A DNA stretch of 64,000 bases from Citreicoccus inhibens (GTDB lineage Bacteria; Myxococcota; Myxococcia; Myxococcales; Myxococcaceae). The notes beneath the pieces are model-generated. The model ran no database searches. It saw nothing but the letters and a program-made list of their open reading frames with translations, and was not told where the DNA came from. How positions within the stretch are numbered: the first letter of the stretch is position 1; each line of letters starts with the position of its first letter. Of the stretch, positions 25,970 through 35,054 are shown piece by piece. A program made the position numbers and the translations under genes. The stretch covers positions 124,001 through 188,000 of the forward strand of contig NZ_JAHNZT010000009.1 of NCBI RefSeq assembly GCF_019039035.1, read 5' to 3'.

Positions 25970-26998
25970 ATGCGATTGGCTGTCTTCGATACCCACCGCT
26001 TCGACAGGGCCGCGCTGGACGAGGCCAACGCGGGCTTTGGCCATGCGCTTACGTACCTCGAGCCCCGGTTGGAGCCACAGACCGCACGGCTGGCCGAGGG
26101 CTTCCCCGCGGTGTGCTCCTTCGTCAACGACAAGGTGAACGCGGACACGCTCGAGGTCTTGACGCAGGGCGGTGTCCGGCTCATCGCGACGCGCTCCGCG
26201 GGCTACAACCACATCGACCTTGTCGCGGCGGACCGACTGGGTATTCGCGTGGCGCGCGTGCCGGCGTACTCACCCAACGCGGTGGCGGAGTACGCCGTGG
26301 CCCTGGTGCTGTCGCTGGTGCGCCACATTCCCCGCGCGTCCGTGCGTGTGCGGGATTGGAACTTCTCGCTCGATGGGTTGGTGGGCGTCGACCTCCACGC
26401 GCGGACGGTGGGCGTGGTGGGGACGGGACGCATTGGTCGCGTGGCGGCGCGCATCTTCCGAGGCTTCGGCTGCCGGGTGCTCTGCTACGACGTGAATCCG
26501 GATCCGGAGTGGGAGCGCGAGCTGGGGGTGCGCTTCGCGCCGCTCGACACCGTCTTCGCGGAGTCGGACATCCTCAGCCTGCATGTGCCGCTGACGCCGA
26601 GCACCCTTCACATGGTGAACGCGGAGGCGCTGGCGCGGATGAAGCGCGGGGTGGTGCTCGTCAACACGGGGCGGGGGGCGCTCATCGACAGTCGCGCGCT
26701 GCTCAACGCGCTGAAGTCTGGCCATGTCGGCGCCGCGGGCCTGGATGTGTACGAGGAAGAAGAGGGCATCTTCTTCGAGGACCTCTCCGGGCAGGTGCTA
26801 CAGGACGACGTGCTGGCGCGGCTGCTCACCTTCCCCAACGTCCTCGTCACCGCGCATCAAGCGTTCCTGACCCGCGAGGCGCTGAACAACATCGCGGCCA
26901 CGACGCTCGGCAACGTGCGGGCCTTCGAGCGGGGGGAGCCGCTCGACAACGAGGTCCGCGCCGAGGAGGTCTTGCGCGCCGCATCCCCTGTGCGCTGA
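25970..26998 (+). CDS. D-lactate dehydrogenase-type 2-hydroxyacid dehydrogenase
   Basis: The 342-residue enzyme has the NAD-binding fingerprint VGVVGTGRIGRVAARIF and the catalytic Arg in TRSAGYNHIDL. The family signature LHVPLTPSTLHMVN, the Glu in DVYEEEEG and the catalytic His in VTAHQAFLTREAL are also present. Length and the C-terminal LDNEV match fermentative D-lactate dehydrogenase (LdhA), which reduces pyruvate to D-lactate. AGGAG sits before ATG 25970. It is divergent from trxC across 244 nt and 56 nt upstream of the universal stress gene, so it belongs to a low-oxygen or stress group. Confidence 0.85.
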   Translation: MRLAVFDTHRFDRAALDEANAGFGHALTYLEPRLEPQTARLAEGFPAVCSFVNDKVNADTLEVLTQGGVRLIATRSAGYNHIDLVAADRLGIRVARVPAYSPNAVAEYAVALVLSLVRHIPRASVRVRDWNFSLDGLVGVDLHARTVGVVGTGRIGRVAARIFRGFGCRVLCYDVNPDPEWERELGVRFAPLDTVFAESDILSLHVPLTPSTLHMVNAEALARMKRGVVLVNTGRGALIDSRALLNALKSGHVGAAGLDVYEEEEGIFFEDLSGQVLQDDVLARLLTFPNVLVTAHQAFLTREALNNIAATTLGNVRAFERGEPLDNEVRAEEVLRAASPVR

Positions 26999-27054
26999 GG
27001 GGCTGACTTCTCGCGAGGCGGCCTGCTGCCTCGCTGTCTCGAACTGGAGGCGTC

Positions 27055-28353
27055 ATGTCGCTGGTCTGTGCCACCAACTTCTCCAACACCGCCGTGCGCG
27101 CGTCCACCGCCGCGGCGGAGCTGGCCCGGCGGATGGGCGAGCCGATGCAGCTCGTGCATGTGCTCAACCCGGACTCGGCCCGTGCCTTCGGTCGTCCCTT
27201 CTTCGAGGCGGCGGAGGGCGCGCTGGCGGGCGAGGTGAAGCGCCTGCGCGCGCTGGGCGCGACGGTGGAGGGACAGTTGCTCACGGGAGAGCCGGCGGCG
27301 GTGCTGGATGCCCACGCGCGTGAGCAGCAGGCGTCGTTGGTGGTGACCTCGGGGCCCAGCAAGGAGGCCCCGTTCCTGGGCGTGGGCGGGACGGTGGATC
27401 GGTTGGCGCAGACGCTGAGTGTGCCGTTGCTCGTGGTGCGCGACGCCGCGCCGTTCGAGGCATGGGTACGCGGTGAGCGTCCGCTGCGCATCATGTTGGG
27501 CGTGGACCGCTCGCTGCCCTTCGAGGCCGCGCGAGACTGGGTGCGCGGGCTGCGTCGGTGGGGGGCGGTGGAGGTCGTGGGCGGACGCGTGGCATGGGCG
27601 GATGAGGAGTACCAACGGCTGGGGCTGCCGCGCTCGCCTGTGTCTGGAGAGCTGACGCCCGAGCTGCGGCGCGCGCTGGAGCGGGAGACGGCCGCGTTGC
27701 TCGCGCCGTTGGGAGAGAGTGGGGCGCCTCCGCGTTTCGTGTTGGAGGAGGGGCTCGGGCGCATCGCGGACAGTCTGGTGGCGCTGGCGGAGCGGGAGAA
27801 GGTGGACCTGCTCGTGGTGGGCGCGCATCACCGCCGAGCGTTCGGGAGGTTGTGGAGCGTGTCGTTCCACGCGCTGCGGCTGGCGCCCATGTCGGTGGCG
27901 TGCGTGCCCACGCAGGCCACGACGGGGGCGATGGATGCGGCGCTGCCCGAGTTCCAAGAGGTGCTGGTGTCGACGGACTTCTCCGTGACGGGCAATCGCG
28001 CGGTCGCCTACGCCTGTGGACTGGCGAAGCCGGGGGGCACGGTGCGTCTGCTGCACGTCGCGGACAAGGCGCCCACGCCCGAGCAGGACGCCGCGCTGCG
28101 GAAGCAACTGCAGGCCCTGGTGCCGAGCACCACCGAGAGCAGCGGTCGGCGCGTCGTGGTGGAGGTGCTCACCGGCCGAGACGTGGCGGCCACGGTGCTT
28201 CAGGCCGCCGAGCGGTTCGGAGTGGACGCGGTGGTGCTGGGTTCACGAGGCCGTTCGGGGCTGAAGCGCGCGGTGCTCGGCTCGGTGACGCAACAGGTGA
28301 TGCTGCACGCGACGCGGCCCGTTCTCGTCGTGAATCCACCCACGGGTGGATGA
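27055..28353 (+). CDS. Tandem universal stress protein
   Basis: The 432-residue product contains repeated Usp domains. The first is at about 1-145 (LVCATNFSNTAVRASTAAAE). The last is at about 300-430 (VLVSTDFSVTGNRAVAYACG) and ends with the ATP-binding motif VLGSRGRSGLKRAVLGSV. A middle segment of about 150 residues (LLVVGAHHRRAFGRLWSVS) looks like a further, degenerate copy. Usp proteins bind ATP and aid survival during growth arrest. GGAGG at about 27044 supports ATG 27055. It follows the D-lactate dehydrogenase gene and is probably in the same operon. Its stop is 2 nt from the convergent SUKH-like gene. Confidence 0.82.
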   Translation: MSLVCATNFSNTAVRASTAAAELARRMGEPMQLVHVLNPDSARAFGRPFFEAAEGALAGEVKRLRALGATVEGQLLTGEPAAVLDAHAREQQASLVVTSGPSKEAPFLGVGGTVDRLAQTLSVPLLVVRDAAPFEAWVRGERPLRIMLGVDRSLPFEAARDWVRGLRRWGAVEVVGGRVAWADEEYQRLGLPRSPVSGELTPELRRALERETAALLAPLGESGAPPRFVLEEGLGRIADSLVALAEREKVDLLVVGAHHRRAFGRLWSVSFHALRLAPMSVACVPTQATTGAMDAALPEFQEVLVSTDFSVTGNRAVAYACGLAKPGGTVRLLHVADKAPTPEQDAALRKQLQALVPSTTESSGRRVVVEVLTGRDVAATVLQAAERFGVDAVVLGSRGRSGLKRAVLGSVTQQVMLHATRPVLVVNPPTGG

Positions 28354-28355
28354 GG

Positions 28356-29003
28356 TCAGCGGTTCACGGGGAGGTTCACGCCCTTGAACTTGACCTTCGC
28401 TCCATCCGGCAGATGGGAGATCTGCCGGGCGACGTGCGCCAGGAAGCGCACGTGCTCCAGCGCGCTGATGGCGCGGATGCTGAGCGCAGCAGGGTCTGCT
28501 TTGGCCCAGAGTGGCGGGTAGCAGTTCAGGAGCTTCCCCGGCTCCAGCGTGTGCCCGTCCTTGCGGAAGCGGGTCAGCACCCATGCGTCGAAGAGTCCCT
28601 CCGGGGCCTGCGAGGTTCGCGCGAGGAACTCGAGGAGCCCAATCTCCAGAGGTTCGACCTTGCCCCAGTGCGCCGACAGGTGAAGCACCTTGCCGTCGCG
28701 CAGGAGGTACTGATTGCCCACGCTGTCCTGCCCGAAGGGGATGTCTCGCGCGTCGACGGCGGGGAACAGCTTCGCGATCGAGTGCTCACCCTTCCACGCG
28801 GCTTCCAGCGAGTGCCACTCGGGCACATTCCCCACACCGCGCAGGTGGAACGCACCATGGAACGCGATGAAGCCGTTCACCTGCGTGAGCCCGTTGCGAA
28901 GGTCCTCGGGCAGCTCGTTGAGGATCGCCGCGTCGTCCTGGACGGGCTCGCCCAGGTAGGTCAGGTCGGTGAGTTGGAGAACGGGGACTTCGTCTTCACT
29001 CAT
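28356..29003 (-). CDS. SUKH (SMI1/KNR4)-like protein
   Basis: The 215-residue soluble protein has the SUKH-like order LNELPEDLRNGLTQVNGFIA, then a loop, then FPAVDARDIPFGQDSVGNQ followed by YLLRDGKVLHLSAHWG. SUKH proteins often act as immunity proteins to secreted toxins, but here no toxin is adjacent. The upstream neighbour is a phosphatase gene whose stop lies 2 nt before this ATG, so the two form an operon. A housekeeping regulatory role is therefore equally likely. The assignment rests on pattern only. Confidence 0.6.
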   Translation of the reverse strand: MSEDEVPVLQLTDLTYLGEPVQDDAAILNELPEDLRNGLTQVNGFIAFHGAFHLRGVGNVPEWHSLEAAWKGEHSIAKLFPAVDARDIPFGQDSVGNQYLLRDGKVLHLSAHWGKVEPLEIGLLEFLARTSQAPEGLFDAWVLTRFRKDGHTLEPGKLLNCYPPLWAKADPAALSIRAISALEHVRFLAHVARQISHLPDGAKVKFKGVNLPVNR

Positions 29004-29005
29004 GC

Positions 29006-29668
29006 TCAGGAGTCTACGTCCACGTAGGAGTGCTTCGCGCGCACGGAATAGAAGCGGCCCTCGGGCAGCACGTAGGCCGTGAGCTTCCCGCCGTAGACGC
29101 ACCCCGAGTCCAAGCCCAAGGCGTAGGGGTGCTTCTGGAGTCCGCGCAGCGCATCGTGCCCGAAGATGATCAGCTCAGGTCCCGGCCACCAGCTCGCCCA
29201 GGGCTCGCCGTCGTCCACGCGCTTCGAGGGCGTGCCGTCCTTCGCGATGCTGCGCAGGTTCAGCAAGCTCTCCTCGGGCTGCTTCTCCAGCGGGATGCCC
29301 GGCACCACGCCGCCATGCACGGCGATGACGTTCAGGTCCGGGAAGCGCCGGTAGGCGGGCAGGGACTCCAGATAGGCCCAGTCCTCGGCGCACAGCGTGT
29401 CCACCACTTGCTGGTGCTCGGGCTTGAGCTTCTTGCCCGGCACCACGCGGCCCGCGTGCCAGCGCAGCACGTGCGCATCGTGGTTGCCCTTCACCGCGAG
29501 GAAGCCGCCCTCACGCGCTCGTCGAATCACGCCGGCGGAGTCCGGGCCCTTGGCCACGAGGTCGCCCACCAGCACCACGCGGTCTCCCGGGCGCCAGTTG
29601 CACTCGGCCAGCAGGGCGTCCAGCTCCCGAGCACAGCCGTGGACATCTCCGATGAAGAGCGTTCGCAT
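29006..29668 (-). CDS. Calcineurin-like metallophosphatase (ApaH/PrpA type)
   Basis: The 220-residue enzyme has the metallophosphatase blocks in order: GDVHG (residues 8-12), GDLVAKGPDS, KGNHDAHVLRW, AVHGGVVPG and IFGHDA. These bind a two-metal centre, usually Mn or Fe. The length and the VLVGDLVAKGPDS pattern resemble bacterial PP2A-like phosphatases or diadenosine tetraphosphatases; the substrate is not decided by sequence. GGGAGGG precedes ATG 29668. It is the first gene of a two-gene unit with the SUKH-like protein. Confidence 0.82.
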   Translation of the reverse strand: MRTLFIGDVHGCARELDALLAECNWRPGDRVVLVGDLVAKGPDSAGVIRRAREGGFLAVKGNHDAHVLRWHAGRVVPGKKLKPEHQQVVDTLCAEDWAYLESLPAYRRFPDLNVIAVHGGVVPGIPLEKQPEESLLNLRSIAKDGTPSKRVDDGEPWASWWPGPELIIFGHDALRGLQKHPYALGLDSGCVYGGKLTAYVLPEGRFYSVRAKHSYVDVDS

Positions 29669-29739
29669 CGCGTCCCTCCCTTTAGTTCGCTCCGAGCCCC
29701 AGGAGGGAGGACTTCCTCGCGCTGTGACACATTCCCTAC

Positions 29740-32730
29740 TCAACGCGCGGTGGGCGCGACCACTCGCGTCGGCCGAGGCTGCTTCGCCAGCCAGGCATCC
29801 GCGCGCTTCAAGCCCTCCTGTCCTCGGGAGCCAGCCTGCGCGAACACCGCGTGTGCCTCGGTGACCAGCCGCATCGCCCGCTCGCGGTCCATGTCGGTGA
29901 CCCACAAGGCCTGTCCCAACAGGAAGCCCGCCCAGGCCCGTTGCAGCGGCGTCTGCGTGGAGTGCGGTCGGCCCGCCAGCGCCAGTTCGAACAGGGGCAC
30001 CGCCTCGCGAGCGCGACCCAGGTGCTCCATGTACGCGAGCCCGAGGTCCAGCATGGTCGCCGTCCAGTAACCGTAGGGGTCATCCTCTCGCGCTTCCAAG
30101 ATGCTCCGGGCACGTTGGAACTCGCGCAGCGCCTCCTGCGGATGCTTCAGGCGCAGCTGGAGCTGCGCGATGCTCCGGGTCGCCAGCGCGAGGTACGGAT
30201 GGTGCGGTCCGAGCCGCCGCTCCATCGGCTCCAGGATGGCCTGGAGTCGCGCCAGGGCCGCCGCGGGCTGACCGCCTTGCGCGAGCAGGCTCGCCAGGTT
30301 GTTGACGAGCAGCAGGGTGGTGGAGTTGTCCGGCCCCTCGGACTTCAGCGCGATGGCCAGCGCGCGCTCCGTCATGCGCACCGCCTCTTCGTGACGCCCC
30401 AATCCCTGCCACGCCGCCGCGACGGAGTTCATCGCGAACGCCACCTCCACATGCTGGGGTCCCAGCGCTCGCTCCAACATCTCCAGCGCGCTCTTGGCCA
30501 GCTGCTCCGTCTGAGGGAACTCGCGCCGCCGCCAGTGCACCTCCGCCACCTCGAGCTGCGCGCGCGCCACGTCGGGATGATCCGGACCGAGCGCCTTCTC
30601 CCGGGTCGCGAGCACCTGATGAAAGAGTTGCAGCGCCTCGTCCATGCGAAGCTGCGCGATGCGCGTGGAGCCCAGGTCCAACCGCACGTCGGCGACCTCC
30701 AGGCTCTCCGGCCCGAAGGCGCGCTCCAGCCGCGCGAGCGCGGCCTCTTGTTGCTCGGCCGCTTCGGTGTACTGCCCTTGGGCGAAGAGCAGCAGCCCGA
30801 CGTTGGCTTGCAGGTGCGCGCGCAGCACGTCGTCACCGCCCAGTCGCTCGATGGCCGCTTCGGCGCGGGCCTTCCAGCGATGCGCGAGGGCGTACTGCTC
30901 CAGCGATTCGCCCGTGACTCGCACCAGCCGCGTCCACGCGCGCGCCGCCGCCGCGTCGTTGCGGCTGGCCTCCGCCGCGCCCAGGGCCTCGAAGAGCGTG
31001 GTCTCCGCGCCGTGTGCGTCTCCGGCCTCCGCGCGCAGCTCGCCCAGGAGGAGCAGGGCGTCCGCGACGGCGTACTTGTCTCCCGTGTCGCGCGCTTCCT
31101 TCGCGACGGGCTCCAGCACGGTCAGCGCCTGGGCGTACTTGCCCGCGGCCTTGAGGGCTCGGACGTGGATGAGCTTGTGGCGCAGGGCCTCTTCTCTCGC
31201 GCGCGCCTGCGCATCCTCGGACAAGGGCTCACGGGCGAGCAGCGCGGTCAGGTCCGAGCAGCCCGAGATGGGCGGCAGCTCCTGCGACGCGCGCGCGGAC
31301 AGCTCCACCATGTCCGCGTCCGCGCGGGCGAAGAGCTGTGTGAGCGCCGCCACCTCGGCCAAGCGGTTGTCCAGGCAGCGCATGCGTCGCGCCATCACCG
31401 CTTCGGATTGGTCGCCTCGGAGTCGCGTGGCCTCGCACGCGGTGGTGCGCGTCGTCACCCACGCGGCGGTGTAGGCGTCCAACTCGCGCTGCACGCGTCG
31501 CCACGCCGCCGCGGCGAAGGGCTTGTCCGTGGCGAGGAAGGCCTGCTCGATGGCCCGCTGCTGCGACGGCCCCCAGACGCTGGCGAGTTCCTCCGCCGCT
31601 CCCGCGCAGGCTCGCGCGCGCCAGGCATGCACGGAGTGGGTGATGCCCACGGCGATGACCACGAGCGCCACGCCGCCCAGCGCTTGAAGCGGCCGATGCC
31701 AGCGCGCGCCCGGGGACTGCTGGAGCGCGGCCAGCAGGGACTCCATCTGGGCGTAGCGGTCGGAGGGGCTCGCGGCCAGCCCGCGCGCCAGCACGCGCCG
31801 CACCCACGGCGGTACATGCGTCCCCTTGGGCGGTGGACGCAGACGCCCCGCGAGCGCCTCATCGGCCAGCTCGCGTGCGTCGTGGCCCGAGAAGGGCCGC
31901 TCGCCATGCAGGGCTTCGTAGAGCGCGACGCAGAAGGCGAACTCGTCGGTGCGCGCATCCGCGGGGACGCTGGGCGATTGCTGCTCCGGGGCCATGTACG
32001 CGGGCGTGCCTCCCGCGAAGGGCGTCGCATCCTTCGTCCGGCTGGAGAGCGAGCGCGCCAGCCCGAAGTCCGTCACGCGCACGCGCCCATCCGCGCCCAC
32101 CAGCAGGTTCTCGGGCTTGAAGTCTCCGTGCACCAATCCCGCTGCGTGCGCCGCCGCGAGGCCTCGGCCCGCGTCCAGGAAGACGGAGAGCACCTGCCGC
32201 CACGAGCGCGGCGCGGCGGCCAGCCAGGCCCGCAGCGTGCGCGCCTCCTCCACGCGCTCCATGGCCAGGAAGATGCGATCGCCGAAGGTGCCCACGTCGT
32301 AGATGGGCACCACGTTGGGATGGGAGACGCGGGCCATGCTCTGCGCTTCCCGCAAGAGCAGCGCGCGACCCTTCTCCTCCTCCAACCCCAGCGCGCTGAC
32401 GCGCAGGAGCTTCAGCGCCACGCGGCGATCCAACTCCGGGTCATAGGCGCTGTAGATGACGCCCATGGCCCCCGCGCCGAGCGGCTCCAGCACCAGATAG
32501 CGCCCCACCGCGGTGCCCTTGTCCAGCGTGGCATCCGCGCCGCGCGGACGAGGGGGGGCCTCGGCGGGCTGCGGAGACTCGGGCTCGGGGTGCTGCGCGC
32601 GCAGGGCCTCCGCGACGAGGCGGCGACACGCGGCGCAGGTGTCCAGGTGCTCATCCACCTCGGGGCGTCGCTCGGGCGGAAGCTCGCCGAGTAGCAGCGC
32701 CATGAAGGTGGTCTCGTCCAGGCAGCCCAT
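29740..32730 (-). CDS. Ser/Thr protein kinase with zinc-finger N-terminus and TPR sensor region
   Basis: The 996-residue protein starts with an anti-sigma-like zinc finger (HLDTCAACRRLVAEAL, residues 28-43). The kinase domain spans about 78-345, with GAGAMG (P-loop), Lys107 in VALKLL, HGDFKPEN (His201, Asp203) and DFG at 221-223. One transmembrane helix follows at about 350-370 (ALGGVALVVIAVGI). The C-terminal 600 residues are tetratricopeptide repeats (for example LGPDHPDVARAQLEVAEVHW). It should signal by phosphorylation and bind partners through the TPR region. It starts 15 nt after the sigma factor stop, so the two are one unit. Confidence 0.9.
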   Translation of the reverse strand: MGCLDETTFMALLLGELPPERRPEVDEHLDTCAACRRLVAEALRAQHPEPESPQPAEAPPRPRGADATLDKGTAVGRYLVLEPLGAGAMGVIYSAYDPELDRRVALKLLRVSALGLEEEKGRALLLREAQSMARVSHPNVVPIYDVGTFGDRIFLAMERVEEARTLRAWLAAAPRSWRQVLSVFLDAGRGLAAAHAAGLVHGDFKPENLLVGADGRVRVTDFGLARSLSSRTKDATPFAGGTPAYMAPEQQSPSVPADARTDEFAFCVALYEALHGERPFSGHDARELADEALAGRLRPPPKGTHVPPWVRRVLARGLAASPSDRYAQMESLLAALQQSPGARWHRPLQALGGVALVVIAVGITHSVHAWRARACAGAAEELASVWGPSQQRAIEQAFLATDKPFAAAAWRRVQRELDAYTAAWVTTRTTACEATRLRGDQSEAVMARRMRCLDNRLAEVAALTQLFARADADMVELSARASQELPPISGCSDLTALLAREPLSEDAQARAREEALRHKLIHVRALKAAGKYAQALTVLEPVAKEARDTGDKYAVADALLLLGELRAEAGDAHGAETTLFEALGAAEASRNDAAAARAWTRLVRVTGESLEQYALAHRWKARAEAAIERLGGDDVLRAHLQANVGLLLFAQGQYTEAAEQQEAALARLERAFGPESLEVADVRLDLGSTRIAQLRMDEALQLFHQVLATREKALGPDHPDVARAQLEVAEVHWRRREFPQTEQLAKSALEMLERALGPQHVEVAFAMNSVAAAWQGLGRHEEAVRMTERALAIALKSEGPDNSTTLLLVNNLASLLAQGGQPAAALARLQAILEPMERRLGPHHPYLALATRSIAQLQLRLKHPQEALREFQRARSILEAREDDPYGYWTATMLDLGLAYMEHLGRAREAVPLFELALAGRPHSTQTPLQRAWAGFLLGQALWVTDMDRERAMRLVTEAHAVFAQAGSRGQEGLKRADAWLAKQPRPTRVVAPTAR

Positions 32731-32745
32731 CGCGCGCGTCCGCCC

Positions 32746-33684
32746 TCAGTCGAGCCGCGAGCGCAGCAAGCGACTCAAGTTGATGTCGAGCTGGCTGGAG
32801 ATGAGCCGGAGCACGCTGTCGAGCTGCGAGCGGGAGAGGTTCAGCCGCTCGGCGAGCAACTGGCGCGTGCGCGCGAGCAGCTCCTCCTGCGCGCCCACCA
32901 CCCACCGCGCCGCCGTGGAGCGATGCACGCCATACAGCGCGCCGAGCTGGTCGATGCTCAGCCCATCCAGGTACTTCAGCCGCAGGAAGTTGCGCTGCCT
33001 CGGGGCCAGCGCGCCGAGCGCGGCGCTGAACGAGGCCCCGAACTCCGCGCGATACGTCGTCTTGAGGTAGAGCAGCTCCGGGTCATCGCCGGGTGACACC
33101 AGCATGGACAGGTCGCCCTCTTCTGGCGGAGGCGTGCTGGCGTGCTGCCGCTGCCAATCCAGCGCGAGCCAGAGCGCCGCGGCGCGAACCCAGCCCCCCA
33201 GCGGTCCCGTGCCGGGGTACGCGGCCAGCCGCGCCGGGACGTCCGCGCTCCCCAGCAACATGCGCTGACGCAGCGACTGGCGCACCTCATCCAGACCGGG
33301 GGCGGGCAACCGCAGGCGCGCCACCGCGAGGCCCACCTCGGGGAGCAGGTGCTTCTCGAACGCGGCCAGCGCCGCGGGCACACCATCCGCGGCGGCGCGC
33401 GCGAGGTAGAGGTCCGACAGGTGCAACTTCTCCAGCCCCGGCTCCGCGGTGTCTCCCGGCAGCAAGCGCGCGAGGTGCGCGACGAAGCGGAGTGCGTCCT
33501 GCTCCACCTCGGGCCATGGCGAGCGCGCGGCGTCCCAGGCGCGGGCGAGCGCGACCTGGAGCGCGGACAGGACATGGGGAGCGGCGGTGCCTCCTCGGGC
33601 GGCGAGGAAGGCCTGGGCCAGATGCACGTCCGATGGGGACACGGCAGCGGACGATAGCACCGGCGCTTCACCCGGCGCCCACAC
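32746..33684 (-). CDS. Sigma-70 family sigma factor, myxobacterial kinase-linked type
   Basis: The 312-residue product ends in a region-4-like helix-turn-helix: LGALAPRQRNFLRLKYLDGL followed by SIDQLGALYGVHRSTAARWV. Upstream is a weakly conserved region 2 (LPEVGLAVARLRLPAPGLDE). It resembles the myxobacterial sigma-70 family that I recall as typically lying beside Ser/Thr kinase genes (TIGR03001-type). The kinase gene immediately downstream fits that. It probably directs RNA polymerase to a small regulon under kinase control. The GTG start at 33684 is a best guess; the beginning of the protein is low complexity. Confidence 0.75.
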   Translation of the reverse strand: MWAPGEAPVLSSAAVSPSDVHLAQAFLAARGGTAAPHVLSALQVALARAWDAARSPWPEVEQDALRFVAHLARLLPGDTAEPGLEKLHLSDLYLARAAADGVPAALAAFEKHLLPEVGLAVARLRLPAPGLDEVRQSLRQRMLLGSADVPARLAAYPGTGPLGGWVRAAALWLALDWQRQHASTPPPEEGDLSMLVSPGDDPELLYLKTTYRAEFGASFSAALGALAPRQRNFLRLKYLDGLSIDQLGALYGVHRSTAARWVVGAQEELLARTRQLLAERLNLSRSQLDSVLRLISSQLDINLSRLLRSRLD

Positions 33685-33841
33685 CGCCTCGCGTCACACC
33701 GGCGGTGGCGTCCCACCTCTCCCTGGGGGTGCGAGGGGGCGCGTGCTCGGGACCCGGGCGGGCACGTGCGGGCGGGCGGCCACGCTCCCCCATGGCCCGC
33801 GCATTGCTGGTAAGGGTCGCCTCACCGTGGTGGAGGTCAAC

Positions 33842-35047
33842 GTGGAGCAAGTGGGTGGTGGTCCGGGCGATGCGACACATGCCTCGTGGCTGGAGCTGAG
33901 CGCGTCCAATCTGCGGCACAACGTGTCGGTGTTTCGGAGCCTGGAGCGCGCGGGCGCCACGCCGCGCGCCGTGGGGGTGGTGCTCAAGGGCAACGCCTAC
34001 GGGCACGGGCTCGCGCAGGTGCTGCCGGTGGTGCACGGCTCGGTGGATGTCCTCTACTTCATCGCTCCGCAGGACGCGCTCTTCGCCCGAGCGTACGAGC
34101 AGGCGAACGGGCTTGCGCCCCGTCAGATGCTGGTGCTGGGCGCGGTGGGGGCCGAGGAGTCGGTGGCGCTCGCTCGCGCGGGCGTGGACGCGGTGGTGGC
34201 CGACCACGGCTGGGTGGAGGCCGTGCCCCTGTTGCGCGCCGCGCGGCTGGAGCGCCCGCTGCGCGTGCACGTGCACATCGACACGGGCCTGGGGCGCGAG
34301 GGCTTCACGCTGGAGCAGCTCCCGCGCGAGGCGCACTTCCTGACCGAGTCGCGCGATGTCCTCCAGGTGGTGGGCGCGCTCAGCCACTTCGCCAACACGG
34401 AGGACGTGACGGAGCAGGGCTACGCGCTGGCGCAGCTCGACGCGTTCGAGACGGGGCTGGCCTTCCTCGCCGCGCAGCACGCCAGCGATGCGCCGTTGCA
34501 GCGGCACATCGCCGCGAGCGCCGCCACGCTGGTGCTGCCCCAGGCGCGCTACGAGGCCGTGCGCGTGGGCATCGCGCTGTATGGGTTCTGGCCTTCGCCG
34601 GAGACGCGGCTGTCGGCGCGGCTGGTGCTGGGCGAGCTGCCGGTGCTCAAGCCCGTGCTGTCCTGGCGCTGCCGCAGTCAGGTGGTGAAGTGGCTGCCGG
34701 CGGGCAGCTACGTGGGCTACGGCTGCACGTACCGCTGCCCCGAGCCCACGCGCATCGCGGTGCTGCCGGTGGGCTACTACGACGGCTATCCCCGGCTCGC
34801 CTCGGGCAAGGCGCACGTGCTGGTGAACGGCCGCCGCTGCCCGGTGCTGGGGCGCGTGATGATGAACCACCTCATCGTGGACGTGACGCGCGCCACCTCG
34901 GACGAGCGGCCGGTGACGGCCACGCTGCTCGGGCGGGACGGCGAGGAGTCCGTGTCCGCCGAGTCGCTCGCGGGCTGGGCGCAGACCCTCCACTACGAGT
35001 TGGTCACCCGCCTGGGCGCGCACCTGCGGCGGGTGGTGGTGGAGTAG
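33842..35047 (+). CDS. alr: Alanine racemase
   Basis: About 400 residues. The PLP lysine lies in GVVLKGNAYGHGLAQV near the N-terminus. HVHIDTGLGREGF lines the barrel. The C-terminal domain contains YGCTYRCPEPTRIAVLPVGY, then YDGYPR, the family signature, and VLGRVMMNHLIVDV. It interconverts L- and D-alanine for peptidoglycan. GGAGG at 33832-33836 favours GTG 33842; other in-frame GTG codons at 33827 and 33830 are possible. It ends 7 nt before the convergent acyltransferase. A racemase with broader specificity (Bsr-like) cannot be excluded; no signal peptide is seen. Confidence 0.85.
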   Translation: MEQVGGGPGDATHASWLELSASNLRHNVSVFRSLERAGATPRAVGVVLKGNAYGHGLAQVLPVVHGSVDVLYFIAPQDALFARAYEQANGLAPRQMLVLGAVGAEESVALARAGVDAVVADHGWVEAVPLLRAARLERPLRVHVHIDTGLGREGFTLEQLPREAHFLTESRDVLQVVGALSHFANTEDVTEQGYALAQLDAFETGLAFLAAQHASDAPLQRHIAASAATLVLPQARYEAVRVGIALYGFWPSPETRLSARLVLGELPVLKPVLSWRCRSQVVKWLPAGSYVGYGCTYRCPEPTRIAVLPVGYYDGYPRLASGKAHVLVNGRRCPVLGRVMMNHLIVDVTRATSDERPVTATLLGRDGEESVSAESLAGWAQTLHYELVTRLGAHLRRVVVE

Positions 35048-35054
35048 CCCCGCG

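Noticed and set aside
28335-28350. TCCACC/GGTGGA hairpin at the end of the universal stress gene
   Set aside because: It has only six pairs, overlaps the coding end and stop codon, and may be chance; too weak to annotate as a terminator.
28356-29003. SUKH-like gene as an immunity protein of a toxin locus
   Set aside because: No toxin-like gene is adjacent, composition is typical of the genome, and it is in an operon with a phosphatase.
29851-32694. A rightward frame of 947 codons opposite the kinase gene
   Set aside because: It mirrors the kinase/TPR gene, is dominated by Arg, His and Gln, and lacks any motif.
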